From Streptomyces sp. AC512_CC834 (lineage in GTDB: Bacteria > Actinomycetota > Actinomycetes > Streptomycetales > Streptomycetaceae), in contig NZ_JAGMUO010000030.1 in assembly GCF_019049325.1 (NCBI RefSeq), positions 1-64,000 on the forward strand: 64,000 nt of DNA, read 5' to 3'. This document shows positions 23,643 to 33,453 of the stretch, one piece after another (positions within the stretch are counted from its first letter, which is position 1; every line of letters begins with the position of its first letter). The notes under the pieces were generated by a model, which was given only the letters and a program-made list of their open reading frames with translations, was not told where the DNA came from and did no database searches. Made by a program: the position numbers and the translations under genes.

Positions 23643-25784
23643 GTGATCCAGGCCTTCGGACTGACCAGCAACCCCCGCAAGGAGCTTCCGCCCGCCGTCG
23701 ACGACGTCTCGTTCGAGGCGCGCGCGGGCCGCGTCACCGCACTGCTCGGAGCATCGGGCGCCGGCAAGACGACGGCACTCAGACTCATGCTCGAACTCCA
23801 ACGCGGCCGGGGTCTCACCCACTTCAGAGGCCGCCCCCTGCACCGCATCGCCCACCCCTCGCGCGAGGTCGGCGTGCTGCTCGGAGACGTCCCGGGGCAC
23901 CCGGCCCGTACGGTGCGCGGCCATCTGCGCATGCTGTGCGCGGCGGCCGGTGTTCCGGTCCGCAGGGCCGACGAAGTCCTGGAGTCGGTCGGTCTCGTGA
24001 GCTTGCGCGACGAACGCCTCGGAACCCTCTCCCGAGGCATGGACCGACGCCTCGGACTGGCCTGCGCCCTGGTACCCGACCCGCACACCCTGGTCTTCGA
24101 CGACCCCGCCGGCGCACTGTCCGCTCATGAGGCCCGCACGCTCCACGGCGTACTGCGAGCCCACGCCGCCCAGGGGGGCACCGTCCTGTTCAGCACGGCG
24201 GACCCCAAGGAGGCCGCGCGCACCGCCGACCACGTCGTCACCCTGGAGCGGGGCAGAGTCGTCGCCGACCAGGAGGCCGCGGACTTCTCCCGTACCCGGC
24301 TGCGCCCCCGCGTCGCCGTCCGCAGCCCGCACGCGGCCCGTCTCGCCGCCCTCCTGACCAAGGAGGCACGCGCGGCACGCCGTTCCGTCGAGGTCGTACG
24401 CGAGGGCGGCAACCGGCTCGCGGTGTACGGGAGTACGTGCGCGGACATCGGCGAGTCCGCCTTCCGCCACGGGATCCTCGTGCACCAACTGGCCGACGAG
24501 ATCGGTGACATGGGCCCTGGAGCCGGTGCGGTTCCCGCGGCCCGGCAACAGGAGACCGACGGCGTTCGGGCGCAGGACGTCGGGAGGCCGAGCGTCACCC
24601 GCCCGTCGCCCGCCGGGCCACCGCACCCGGCCCCCGCCGACCCGCTCAGGCCCCCCGGCCCCGTCGGCCCGCGGCCCGGCGGCCCCACGTCGATCCCAGC
24701 CGACGCCACGCAGCCGCCTCCCGACGACGGACGACCCCTCGGCGGCCCCGGGCAGACGTCCCCCGCCACGGACGGGGGCACGGACGGGGGCACGGACGGC
24801 CCCGCGCCCGGGACCGCCCTCCACAGAGCCCCTGGGCCCCGCCACGCCTTCGCGCCCGCCCGCGCCCTCACCTCCGACAAGCAATCCGCACCCCACAAGG
24901 CCCCGGCGGCAGCCGGCACCGCTCGAGGCCCGCGCCCGTTCACCGTCCTCGTCCCCGGCACGGCGAAGTCCCGGGAAGCGGCCTCCGCACTTCCGCCTCC
25001 CATCTCCGTCCGCTCCGCCCCCAGCCCCCTCCGTCCGCTGCGCTACGAACTCCGTCGTGCGGTGGGTGTCAGTACCGGGTTCATCACCGGCACGGCCGTA
25101 CTCGTCGTGTCCGTCGTCGCCGCTGTCATCCTGGCCCGCGTCGGTCACACACCCCAGGCGCGGCTCCTGGCCGCGTGGCCGCGGGAACTCCCACTGCCGC
25201 CCGCGGCGCTCGGCGCGGGACTGCTCGGCGCGCTCGCCTTCGGCGACGAGTTCCGCCACCCCGCCCTGGCGGCGGACCGCGGCACGGTGCCCCGCCGAAT
25301 CGGGCTGCTGACCGCCAAACTCCTCGTCTCCGCGGCCGTCGCACTCGTGCTGGCCGCCCTGACGGTTGGCTGCAACGCCGAAGTGCTGCGTCTGTTCTAC
25401 GGACAGGAGCTTGCGAAGGTTCCCGCCGACTGGCCCGCGCTGAGCGCCGGTTGGCTCGGGCTCGTGATCGGGTGCGCCTGGTCCGGCGTGCTCGCCGCCG
25501 GCGTCTTCCGGTCCACCACCGCCGGGCTGGCGGCGGTGGTGGCCGTCCCGGTCCTCGTCGTACCGCTCGTACAGAAGGTCTGGGACGGCCCGTCCGTACG
25601 GACGGCCGCCGGCTTCCCGATGCGGGTGCGCGAGGTCCTCCTGACGCAGTGGCCCTTCGGCGGTGAGCGGTACCTGGCGGACGTGCTGCGCCTGATCGTC
25701 CAACCGGTCGGCGGCGCAATGACGTTGTCACTGACGGCTCTGCTCTGCGCCTATCTGCTCATGACCTTGCGCAGCAGGGTTTGA
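23643..25784 (+). CDS. Single-chain ABC transporter (ATPase-linker-membrane domain)
   Basis: A 713-residue fusion. Residues 1-210 are an ABC ATPase with Walker A GASGAGKT (36-43) and signature LSRGM (129-133). The Walker B region LVFDDPAG has Asp154 where the catalytic Glu normally stands, and I see no clear Q-loop Gln, so ATP hydrolysis may be weak. Residues about 300-460 are a Pro/Gly/Thr-rich linker with TDGGTDGGTDG repeats. Residues about 480-713 hold about six membrane helices of the ABC-2 exporter type. TATCTT lies seven nucleotides before the GTG, suggesting a leaderless message. It sits directly upstream of whiH. The substrate is unknown. Confidence 0.82.
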   Translation: MIQAFGLTSNPRKELPPAVDDVSFEARAGRVTALLGASGAGKTTALRLMLELQRGRGLTHFRGRPLHRIAHPSREVGVLLGDVPGHPARTVRGHLRMLCAAAGVPVRRADEVLESVGLVSLRDERLGTLSRGMDRRLGLACALVPDPHTLVFDDPAGALSAHEARTLHGVLRAHAAQGGTVLFSTADPKEAARTADHVVTLERGRVVADQEAADFSRTRLRPRVAVRSPHAARLAALLTKEARAARRSVEVVREGGNRLAVYGSTCADIGESAFRHGILVHQLADEIGDMGPGAGAVPAARQQETDGVRAQDVGRPSVTRPSPAGPPHPAPADPLRPPGPVGPRPGGPTSIPADATQPPPDDGRPLGGPGQTSPATDGGTDGGTDGPAPGTALHRAPGPRHAFAPARALTSDKQSAPHKAPAAAGTARGPRPFTVLVPGTAKSREAASALPPPISVRSAPSPLRPLRYELRRAVGVSTGFITGTAVLVVSVVAAVILARVGHTPQARLLAAWPRELPLPPAALGAGLLGALAFGDEFRHPALAADRGTVPRRIGLLTAKLLVSAAVALVLAALTVGCNAEVLRLFYGQELAKVPADWPALSAGWLGLVIGCAWSGVLAAGVFRSTTAGLAAVVAVPVLVVPLVQKVWDGPSVRTAAGFPMRVREVLLTQWPFGGERYLADVLRLIVQPVGGAMTLSLTALLCAYLLMTLRSRV

Positions 25785-25948
25785 AGACGGGTGTCTCACC
25801 CTTCCGTTCCGACCGTGTGCGCAACTCCCCGGGGAAAGCCCATTTCTTTCCGATAAGGCGTCAATTGCGACGGGGTGAGCGATCACCCTTTCGTGTGCTT
25901 TTCACCAAAGACCTCAAGGGAGTTGGGAACGACGCCGACAAAGGATGC

Positions 25949-26836
25949 GTGAGTACCCTTGCGCACACCATGATGACCGCCGCCCGCTCCGCCGACTCCG
26001 GCCTCGCGAACCCGGGCGAACTCGACCGCTACCCGTACGCCGAGACGCCCCCCGTCGACCGCGTCGCGGCGCCCTCCTGGGAAGGGGTGGAGCCCGAGCT
26101 GGGGCGCGTGGGCCGGCGCACCACGGGCAACCGTGGCCGCGGACTGCACGGGCAACTCGTCCAGCAGCTTGGCCAGATGATCGTTTCGGGCGACCTCGGC
26201 GCCGACCGCCCGCTGGTGCCCGAGGAGATCGGCCAGCGTTTCGAGGTCTCCCGCACCGTGGTCCGTGAGTCCCTTCGTGTACTGGAGGCGAAGGGCCTGG
26301 TCAGCGCCCGTCCGAACGTCGGCACGCGTGTGCGTCCCGTCAGTGACTGGAACCTCCTCGATCCGGACATCATCGAATGGCGTGCCTTCGGGCCGCAGCG
26401 CGACGACCAGCGCCGCGAGCTGAGCGAGCTGCGCTGGACGATCGAGCCGCTCGCGGCACGCCTGGCCGCCGGGCACGGGCGCGAGGACGTCCAGCAGCGG
26501 CTGTCCGACATGGTCGGGATCATGGGCCACGCGATGGGGCAGGGCGACGCCCTCACCTTCTCGCGTGCCGATGCCGAGTTCCACACCCTGCTCATCCAGG
26601 TCGCGGGCAACCGGATGCTGGACCACCTCTCGGGCATCGTCTCCGCCGCCCTCCATGTCTCCGGTGGTCCGGTCACGGGCTGTGACCGGCCGAACGACGT
26701 GTCGCTGGCGCAGCACGGCAGGATCGTCGACGCCCTCGCCACCGGGGACGGCGCGGCGGCCGAGTCGGCCATGCGTCAACTTCTGACCGTCCACCCCGAG
26801 GTGGAACGCGTGGTGCCCGCCCCCCGCGAGCACTGA
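25949..26836 (+). CDS. whiH: WhiH, GntR-family sporulation regulator
   Basis: A 295-residue GntR regulator of the FadR/FCD group. By position next to hrdB and by sequence I take it for WhiH, needed for septation of aerial hyphae. The winged helix is at about 70-140 (LHGQLVQQLGQMIVSGDLG, VPEEIGQRFEVSRTVVRESLRVLEAKGLVSARP). The FCD ligand domain follows (SELRWTIEPLAARLAA, SRADAEFHTLLIQVAGNRML, AQHGRIVDALATGD), so it may sense a carboxylate via bound metal. GTG at 25949 has AAAGGA upstream. TCCGATAA at 25849-25856 resembles the -10 of sigma WhiG promoters, but I find no matching -35 at the usual distance. Confidence 0.9.
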   Translation: MSTLAHTMMTAARSADSGLANPGELDRYPYAETPPVDRVAAPSWEGVEPELGRVGRRTTGNRGRGLHGQLVQQLGQMIVSGDLGADRPLVPEEIGQRFEVSRTVVRESLRVLEAKGLVSARPNVGTRVRPVSDWNLLDPDIIEWRAFGPQRDDQRRELSELRWTIEPLAARLAAGHGREDVQQRLSDMVGIMGHAMGQGDALTFSRADAEFHTLLIQVAGNRMLDHLSGIVSAALHVSGGPVTGCDRPNDVSLAQHGRIVDALATGDGAAAESAMRQLLTVHPEVERVVPAPREH

Positions 26837-26908
26837 CCGCCTTCCGCCGGAACGGCGCGGGCCGGGCACGCCAAACCCCTCCTGTGGCAGTGGCCGGTCG
26901 TTCGCCGT

Positions 26909-26958
26909 CACCGTCGGACCCCGTGGAGTCGCCAGTGACTCCACGGGGTCCGACGGTG
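26909..26958 (+). terminator. Strong hairpin after whiH
   Basis: Perfect 22-bp inverted repeat (arms 26909-26930 and 26937-26958, core CGGACCCCGTGGAGTC) with a 6-nt loop. It isolates hrdB from whiH transcription. Confidence 0.85.
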
Positions 26959-27075
26959 TGATGAGAGGCTGAGCCTCCCAGTGCGGCCGGGACGCACGCG
27001 TTGGTGACCTTGTTTATCCGTGTCTGACCGGTTTTGATCGCTTACGGGGTGTGACTCGGGCCACGCGGATTGGGC

Positions 27076-27151
27076 GTAACGCTCTTGGGAACAACACGAT
27101 GACCTAAGAGGTGACAGCCGCGGAGGGAATACGGACGCCGTTCACGGCGCT
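27076..27151 (+). promoter_or_regulatory. Candidate ECF-type promoters of hrdB in its long leader
   Basis: Two ECF-like pairs are visible in the 305 bp between the whiH terminator and hrdB. GTAAC (27076-27080), 16 bp, then CGATGA (27097-27102) fits an AAC/CGA-type promoter such as that used by ShbA. GGAAT (27126-27130), 18 bp, then GCT (27149-27151) is one base off the sigma R consensus GGAAT-N18-GTT. Both assignments are by eye. Confidence 0.4.
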
Positions 27152-27263
27152 GTGCATCTCCCCGGCCCGCCCGCGCCGTCGGCCCATTCCCAGGCCGGCG
27201 GTCGGCTCCAGTCCACCGTGGACGGGGCCGGAAGCCGTTTTTCAACGTTCCGAGAGGTTGTTC

Positions 27264-28796
<1,533 letters not shown>

Positions 28797-28826
28797 GTCG
28801 CAGCAGGCCGCGGTAGTACGAGCGAC

Positions 28827-28861
28827 AAGGCCCGGTCCCGCCAGGTGCGGAACCGGGCCTT
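28827..28861 (+). terminator. hrdB terminator
   Basis: Inverted repeat AAGGCCCGGT / ACCGGGCCTT, with an inner CGC/GCG pair, 30 bp after the stop codon. Confidence 0.8.
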
Positions 28862-28941
28862 CGCGCTGGGCAGCGGGTGCGCGGCACGGCGCACTGGATC
28901 ACTGTGGGTGTCTCATGACCACCTAGGAGTGAGGAGCCCGC

Positions 28942-29796
28942 ATGCGTCGTCTCTTTGCCCGGGCACTGGCCCGGCCGCTGGTTCTGGCGGCCGCCGCGAC
29001 CGCGATACCGCTGGGGTCCACCGCCCCCGCGGCCGCCGACAGCATCGTCGTCGGAGGCTTTCCGGTCGAAGTGTCCGACAGCCCGTGGACCGTCGCCCTG
29101 TCCAGTCGTGACCGGTTCGGAGGTACGCGGGCAGGACAGTTCTGCGGGGGAGTGGCCGTCGGCCGGACCACCGTGCTCACGGCAGCCCACTGTCTGGGGG
29201 AGGAAGTCCTCGGGTCGCCGCCGGAGCAGGTGGACGACCTGAGGGTCATCGCCGGCCGGACCGATCTGCTGTCGGACCAGGGCCGGGAGATCCCCGTCCG
29301 TGCCGTATGGGTGAACCCGGAGCACGACGCGGTCAGCAACGCCGGCGACTTCGCGGTGCTCACCCTTTCCCAGGCCCTTCCCGCCGACTCGGTCATAGGG
29401 ATGGCGGCCGACGGTGACCCCGCGTACACCCCGGACACGGGAGCGCTCGTCTACGGCTGGGGGGACACCTCGGGTGCCGGGGACTACGCGAACGGCCTGC
29501 GGGCGGCCCGGGTGCGCGTGCTTCCCGACGCGTCCTGCGAGCGGGCCTATCCGGGAAACGACGACGGGCGTTATCTCGCCGGCACCATGCTCTGTGCCGG
29601 GCAGGACGCCGGAGGCCGTGACGCCTGCCAGGGCGACAGCGGCGGACCGCTGGTCGGCCAGGGGCGGCTCATCGGTCTCGTGTCCTGGGGGAGCGGCTGC
29701 GGGCGCCCGGGCAGTCCCGGGGTGTACACGCGCGTCTCCTCGATAGTGCGGACGCTGGGCTGGGACACCGCCGCGCGGCAGCGCGAGGGCGTCTGA
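28942..29796 (+). CDS. Secreted trypsin-like serine protease (S1)
   Basis: A 284-residue secreted protease. An N-terminal signal peptide (RRLFARALARP, hydrophobic core, cleavage near APAAADS about 32-34) precedes a mature chain starting near IVVGGFPVEV, the zymogen activation site pattern. The catalytic triad is H83 (TAAHC), D136 (GDFAVLTL) and S233 (GDSGGP). D227 at the base of the specificity pocket predicts cleavage after Arg or Lys. Cysteines are placed for the usual disulfides. GAGGAG lies upstream of the ATG at 28942. It follows hrdB but is separated by a terminator. Confidence 0.95.
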   Translation: MRRLFARALARPLVLAAAATAIPLGSTAPAAADSIVVGGFPVEVSDSPWTVALSSRDRFGGTRAGQFCGGVAVGRTTVLTAAHCLGEEVLGSPPEQVDDLRVIAGRTDLLSDQGREIPVRAVWVNPEHDAVSNAGDFAVLTLSQALPADSVIGMAADGDPAYTPDTGALVYGWGDTSGAGDYANGLRAARVRVLPDASCERAYPGNDDGRYLAGTMLCAGQDAGGRDACQGDSGGPLVGQGRLIGLVSWGSGCGRPGSPGVYTRVSSIVRTLGWDTAARQREGV

Positions 29797-29826
29797 CGGC
29801 CGCTGAGAGCCTTCCGGGCACGAGCA

Positions 29827-29863
29827 CGGGCGGCCGCCTCCGGGGTCCGGAGGCGGCCGCCCG
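29827..29863. terminator. Bidirectional terminator after the protease gene
   Basis: Arms CGGGCGGCCGCCTCCGG and CCGGAGGCGGCCGCCCG with a 3-nt loop, between convergent genes. Confidence 0.8.
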
Positions 29864-29907
29864 CTCATCGGCCTGTGCCGAGTCGGCTCGTCGTCGGGCG
29901 CGTAGTG

Positions 29908-30138
29908 TCAGCGCTCTTCCTCGGCGGAAGATTCCGGAACGGCCGTCAGCCGCTCCGTCTCGTCCTGTATCTCAGCGGCGATCTTCTTGAGTTCCGGCTC
30001 GAACTTGCGCCCGTGGTGGGCGCAGAAGAGCAGCTCTCCGCCGGTCAGCAGGACGACGCGCAGGTATGCCTGGGCGCCGCAGCGGTCGCAGCGATCAGCG
30101 GCCGTCAGCGGGCTTGCGGAAGTCAGAACAGTAGTCAC
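29908..30138 (-). CDS. Small zinc-ribbon-like protein (DUF7455)
   Basis: A 76-residue protein of the conserved actinobacterial DUF7455 type. It starts VTTVLTSASPLTAADRCDRCGAQAY. A CxxC pair (CDRCGAQA) and a CAHHGRKF motif could together bind one zinc ion. The C-terminal third is an acidic helix. The GTG at 30138 has GAAGAGGCGAC upstream. It is always small and cytoplasmic; its function is not known. It is divergent from parE across a 440-bp gap. Confidence 0.85.
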   Translation of the reverse strand: MTTVLTSASPLTAADRCDRCGAQAYLRVVLLTGGELLFCAHHGRKFEPELKKIAAEIQDETERLTAVPESSAEEER

Positions 30139-30578
30139 GTCGCCTCTTCTCTAGCTCGACGAGCTGTCGTACCAGGGTCAACATCCAACCAGCCCCAAAA
30201 CGTTCCCGCTCGTGGCTTTTCCTCGAAAAAACTTTCCGAGGGGCCGGCTGTTGCCGATTGGCGGCGAATGTGCCGTATTGCGTGTCTATGTGTCGTACGG
30301 GTTCGCGCAGTCGGTCAGTGTCGGTCCCGCCGGCTGGGTTGCCGGTTTGTTCATGAGGACGTGCCCGGAGCCTAAATGGTTCATGCGCCGAAGGGAACGT
30401 GATGTGTACTTCACCCCATCGAGGGATCGAACAGGCATACGACACTGGACTAGGGTGAGTCCGCGACGAGGGTGGCGTTACAACGGCTCTACCAGGCCTC
30501 GGTACCCTCTGACCGGTGAACCGAGCCGCGCCCTTACCCAGCGGGGCCCCATCTGAAATTCAGCGAGGAGCGAACCGC
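30139..30578. other. Divergent intergenic region upstream of parE
   Basis: 440 bp with no gene. TAGGGT at 30451-30456 is a plausible -10 for parE, giving a leader of about 120 nt. An imperfect hairpin around an A6 tract (CCTCGAAAAAACTTTCCGAGG, 30219-30239, given here in two halves CCTCGAAAAAA / CTTTCCGAGG) lies near the middle. No further signal stands out. Confidence 0.4.
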
Positions 30579-32702
30579 GTGACCGCCGAGACATCCGTGC
30601 CGTCCACTGCGCTGCTGGCAGGAGCAGACCGGGACGGATCCAATTACACCGCGCGGCACCTGCTCGTCCTCGAGGGGCTCGAGGCCGTACGCAAGCGCCC
30701 GGGCATGTACATCGGATCCACCGACAGCCGTGGCCTGCTGCACTGCCTGTGGGAGATCATCGACAACTCCGTCGACGAGGCCCTGGGTGGTCACTGCGAC
30801 CACATCGAGGTGATCCTCCACGACGACGCCTCGGTGGAGGTCCGGGACAACGGCCGGGGCATCCCGGTCGACGTCGAGCCCAAGACCGGCCTGTCCGGCG
30901 TCGAGGTCGTCATGACCAAGCTGCACGCCGGCGGCAAGTTCGGAGGCGGCGCCTACGCCGCCTCCGGCGGTCTGCACGGCGTCGGCGCCTCCGTGGTGAA
31001 CGCCCTGTCCGCCCGCCTGGACGTCGAGGTGGACCTCGGCGGGCACACCCACGCCATCAGTTTCCGGCGCGGGGTCCCGGGCGCGTTCGCGGGAGCGGGC
31101 CCGGACGCCGGGTTCGAGGCCGGGAACGGGATGCGCAAGGCCAAGAAGATCCCCAAGAGCCGCAGCGGTACGCGCACGCGGTACTGGGCCGACCGCCAGA
31201 TCTTCCTCAAGGACGCGAAGCTCTCCCTTGACACGCTGCACCAGCGGGCCCGCCAGACCGCGTTCCTGGTGCCCGGACTGACCATCGTCGTCCGCGACGA
31301 GCTCGGCCTCGGCGACGGCGGCAGCAAGGGCGAGGAGTCCTTCCGCTTCGACGGCGGCATCAGCGAGTTCTGCGAGTTCCTGGCCGGCGACAGGCCCGTG
31401 TGCGACGTCCTCCGCTTCACCGGGCAGGGCAGCTTCAAGGAGACGGTCCCGGTCCTGGACGAGGACGGCCAGATGACGCCCACCGAGGTCACCCGCGACC
31501 TCGGCGTCGACGTCGCGATGCGCTGGGGCACCGGCTACGACACCACCCTCAGGTCGTTCGTCAACATCATCGCCACGCCCAAGGGCGGCACCCACATCGC
31601 CGGCTTCGAGCAGGCGGTGGCCAAGACGATGAACGAGGTGCTGCGGACCAAGAAGATGCTGCGCGTCGCCGAGGACGACATCGTCAAGGACGACGCCCTG
31701 GAGGGGCTCACGGCCGTCGTGACCGTCCGCCTCGCCGAGCCGCAGTTCGAGGGCCAGACCAAGGAGGTCCTCGGCACCTCGGCGGCCCGCCGTATCGTGA
31801 ACAACGTCATCACCAAGGAACTCAAGGCGTTCCTGACCTCCACCAAACGCGACGCGGCCCAGCAGGCGCGGGTGGTCATGGAGAAGGCCGTCGCCGCGGC
31901 CCGTACCCGCATCGCCGCCCGCCAGCACAAGGACGCCCAGCGGCGCAAGACGGCCCTGGAGTCCTCCTCGCTGCCCGCGAAGCTCGCCGACTGCCGCAGC
32001 GACGACGTCGACCGCAGCGAGCTGTTCATCGTCGAGGGGGACTCCGCTCTGGGCACGGCGAAGCTCGCCCGGAACTCCGAGTTCCAGGCCCTGCTGCCGA
32101 TCCGCGGCAAGATCCTGAACGTCCAGAAGTCGTCCGTGACGGACATGCTGAAGAACGCCGAGTGCGGGGCGATCATCCAGGTCATAGGAGCAGGGTCGGG
32201 CCGTACCTTCGACATCGACGCGGCCCGCTACGGCAAGATCATCATGATGACCGACGCCGACGTGGACGGCTCCCACATCCGCACCCTGCTGCTGACCCTC
32301 TTCCACCGCTACATGCGGCCCATGGTGGAGGCAGGACGAGTCTTCGCCGCGGTGCCGCCACTGCACCGCATCGAGCTCGTCCAGCCGAAGAAGGGCCAGG
32401 ACAAGTACGTCTACACGTACTCGGACCGTGAGCTGCGCGACAAGCTCATGGAGCTCCAGAGCAAGAACATCAGGTACAAGGACTCGATCCAGCGGTACAA
32501 GGGTCTGGGTGAGATGGACGCCGACCAACTGGCCGAGACGACCATGGACCCCAGGCGCCGGACCCTGCGCCGGATCAACCTCACCGACCTGGAGTCCGCG
32601 GAGCAGGTCTTCGATCTGCTGATGGGCAACGACGTCGCACCGCGCAAGGAGTTCATCTCCAACTCGGCGGCGACGCTGGACAGGTCGCGCATCGACGCGT
32701 GA
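30579..32702 (+). CDS. parE: DNA topoisomerase IV subunit B (ParE)
   Basis: ATPase subunit of a type IIA topoisomerase, 707 residues from the GTG at 30579 (GCGAGGAGC upstream). The GHKL ATP site is shown by EIIDNSVDEAL, VRDNGRGIPVD and the lid GGKFGGGAYAASGGLHGVGASVVNALS. The TOPRIM domain has EGDSALG near 485 and DADVDGSHIRTLLLTLF near 558. The C-terminal YKGLGEMDADQL block is typical. A true GyrB is expected elsewhere, near dnaA. This gene pairs with the parC-like gene 13.5 kb away, the split arrangement I remember for Streptomyces topoisomerase IV, which separates chromosomes during sporulation. Confidence 0.93.
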   Translation: MTAETSVPSTALLAGADRDGSNYTARHLLVLEGLEAVRKRPGMYIGSTDSRGLLHCLWEIIDNSVDEALGGHCDHIEVILHDDASVEVRDNGRGIPVDVEPKTGLSGVEVVMTKLHAGGKFGGGAYAASGGLHGVGASVVNALSARLDVEVDLGGHTHAISFRRGVPGAFAGAGPDAGFEAGNGMRKAKKIPKSRSGTRTRYWADRQIFLKDAKLSLDTLHQRARQTAFLVPGLTIVVRDELGLGDGGSKGEESFRFDGGISEFCEFLAGDRPVCDVLRFTGQGSFKETVPVLDEDGQMTPTEVTRDLGVDVAMRWGTGYDTTLRSFVNIIATPKGGTHIAGFEQAVAKTMNEVLRTKKMLRVAEDDIVKDDALEGLTAVVTVRLAEPQFEGQTKEVLGTSAARRIVNNVITKELKAFLTSTKRDAAQQARVVMEKAVAAARTRIAARQHKDAQRRKTALESSSLPAKLADCRSDDVDRSELFIVEGDSALGTAKLARNSEFQALLPIRGKILNVQKSSVTDMLKNAECGAIIQVIGAGSGRTFDIDAARYGKIIMMTDADVDGSHIRTLLLTLFHRYMRPMVEAGRVFAAVPPLHRIELVQPKKGQDKYVYTYSDRELRDKLMELQSKNIRYKDSIQRYKGLGEMDADQLAETTMDPRRRTLRRINLTDLESAEQVFDLLMGNDVAPRKEFISNSAATLDRSRIDA

Positions 32703-32718
32703 TCACGCCCAGTCGTCG

Positions 32719-32749
32719 ACCGGGCCCGGGGGCGAGATTCGGGCCCGGT
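32719..32749 (+). terminator. parE terminator
   Basis: ACCGGGCCC / GGGCCCGGT with a 13-nt loop, 16 bp after the stop codon. Confidence 0.7.
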
Positions 32750-32781
32750 TCTCCGTACGCGCATGCGCCCGGCAAGCTCTC

Positions 32782-32834
32782 TCCACCCCTGGGTGGACTT
32801 CTGTGCCTCGCGGGGATCCACCCATGATCCACCC
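32782..32834. promoter_or_regulatory. Repeated TCCACCC boxes upstream of the membrane protein-kinase-regulator operon
   Basis: A palindrome TCCACCC-CT-GGGTGGA (32782-32797) is followed by direct copies TCCACCC at 32817 and 32828, 11 bp apart. They lie upstream of a candidate -10 (TAACGT near 32866), a position suited to an activator. The NarL-type response regulator of the same operon is the obvious candidate. Confidence 0.5.
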
Positions 32835-32928
32835 GGGCTCCGATCCCGTGACCTCGCCGTTTCCGTAACGTCGAAGGCGCCGGCGGGATCCGCCGCCGGC
32901 ATCACCTTCTTCCGCTCACGGAGGCACG

Positions 32929-33453
32929 ATGTCCGGGCTCGTCGACGTGTTGGTGATCACGGCCGTGGCGGGCCTGGTGATCACCCGGCAGTTCCGCGCA
33001 AGCCGGATCGACACCGACCGGCGCTGGTGGGTGCTGCCCGTGGTGCTGGGCATCGTCGCGCTTCGCGAGCCGGGCATCATCGACGCCCACCACCACACCG
33101 CCTCCGTGCTGCTGCTCGCAGCCGGGATACTCGTCGGCCTGGTCACCGGAGCGGGCTGGGCCCGGACCACCCGTATCTGGGTCGAGGCGGACGGTGCGGT
33201 GTGGAGCAGGGGCAGCCGGGCGAGCGTCGCCGTGTGGGTGGCCGGCATCGTGCTGCGCGCCGGTCTCTTCGGGGTCGGTGCGGCCCTGGGAGTACGCCAG
33301 GACAGCTCCGCCCTCCTGGTCGCCCTCGCGGCGACCCTCCTCGTCCGGTCCGGCGTCCTGGCCTGGCGCGTTCAGGGCACGCGTCCGGCCGGGATGCCCG
33401 GCCCCGCGTACGGTGACGCCGTGTCCCGGCCCACCAGGAAGGAGCCCGCGTGA
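32929..33453 (+). CDS. CcdC-like (DUF1453) membrane protein
   Basis: A 174-residue integral membrane protein with about four to five helices, matching the CcdC/DUF1453 pattern: MSGLVDVLVITAVAGLVITRQFRASRID at the N-terminus, RRWWVLPVVLGIVALREPGIID, and an AGWARTTRIWVEADGAVWSRGS loop. GGAGG is well placed before the ATG. Its stop overlaps the start of the sensor kinase by 4 bp (GTGA), so the three genes are translationally coupled. It may be the sensed or controlled membrane component. Its function is not established. Confidence 0.85.
   Translation: MSGLVDVLVITAVAGLVITRQFRASRIDTDRRWWVLPVVLGIVALREPGIIDAHHHTASVLLLAAGILVGLVTGAGWARTTRIWVEADGAVWSRGSRASVAVWVAGIVLRAGLFGVGAALGVRQDSSALLVALAATLLVRSGVLAWRVQGTRPAGMPGPAYGDAVSRPTRKEPA

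Noticed and set aside
23637..25703. 688-residue frame antisense to the ABC gene
   Set aside because: No motifs, and the sense frame has Walker A, signature and membrane helices.
25834..25856. Possible sigma WhiG promoter of whiH
   Set aside because: TCCGATAA fits the -10, but TAAA is not found 14-16 bases upstream, so I mention it only in the whiH entry.
30534..32528. 664-residue frame antisense to parE
   Set aside because: Shadow of a well-supported topoisomerase gene.
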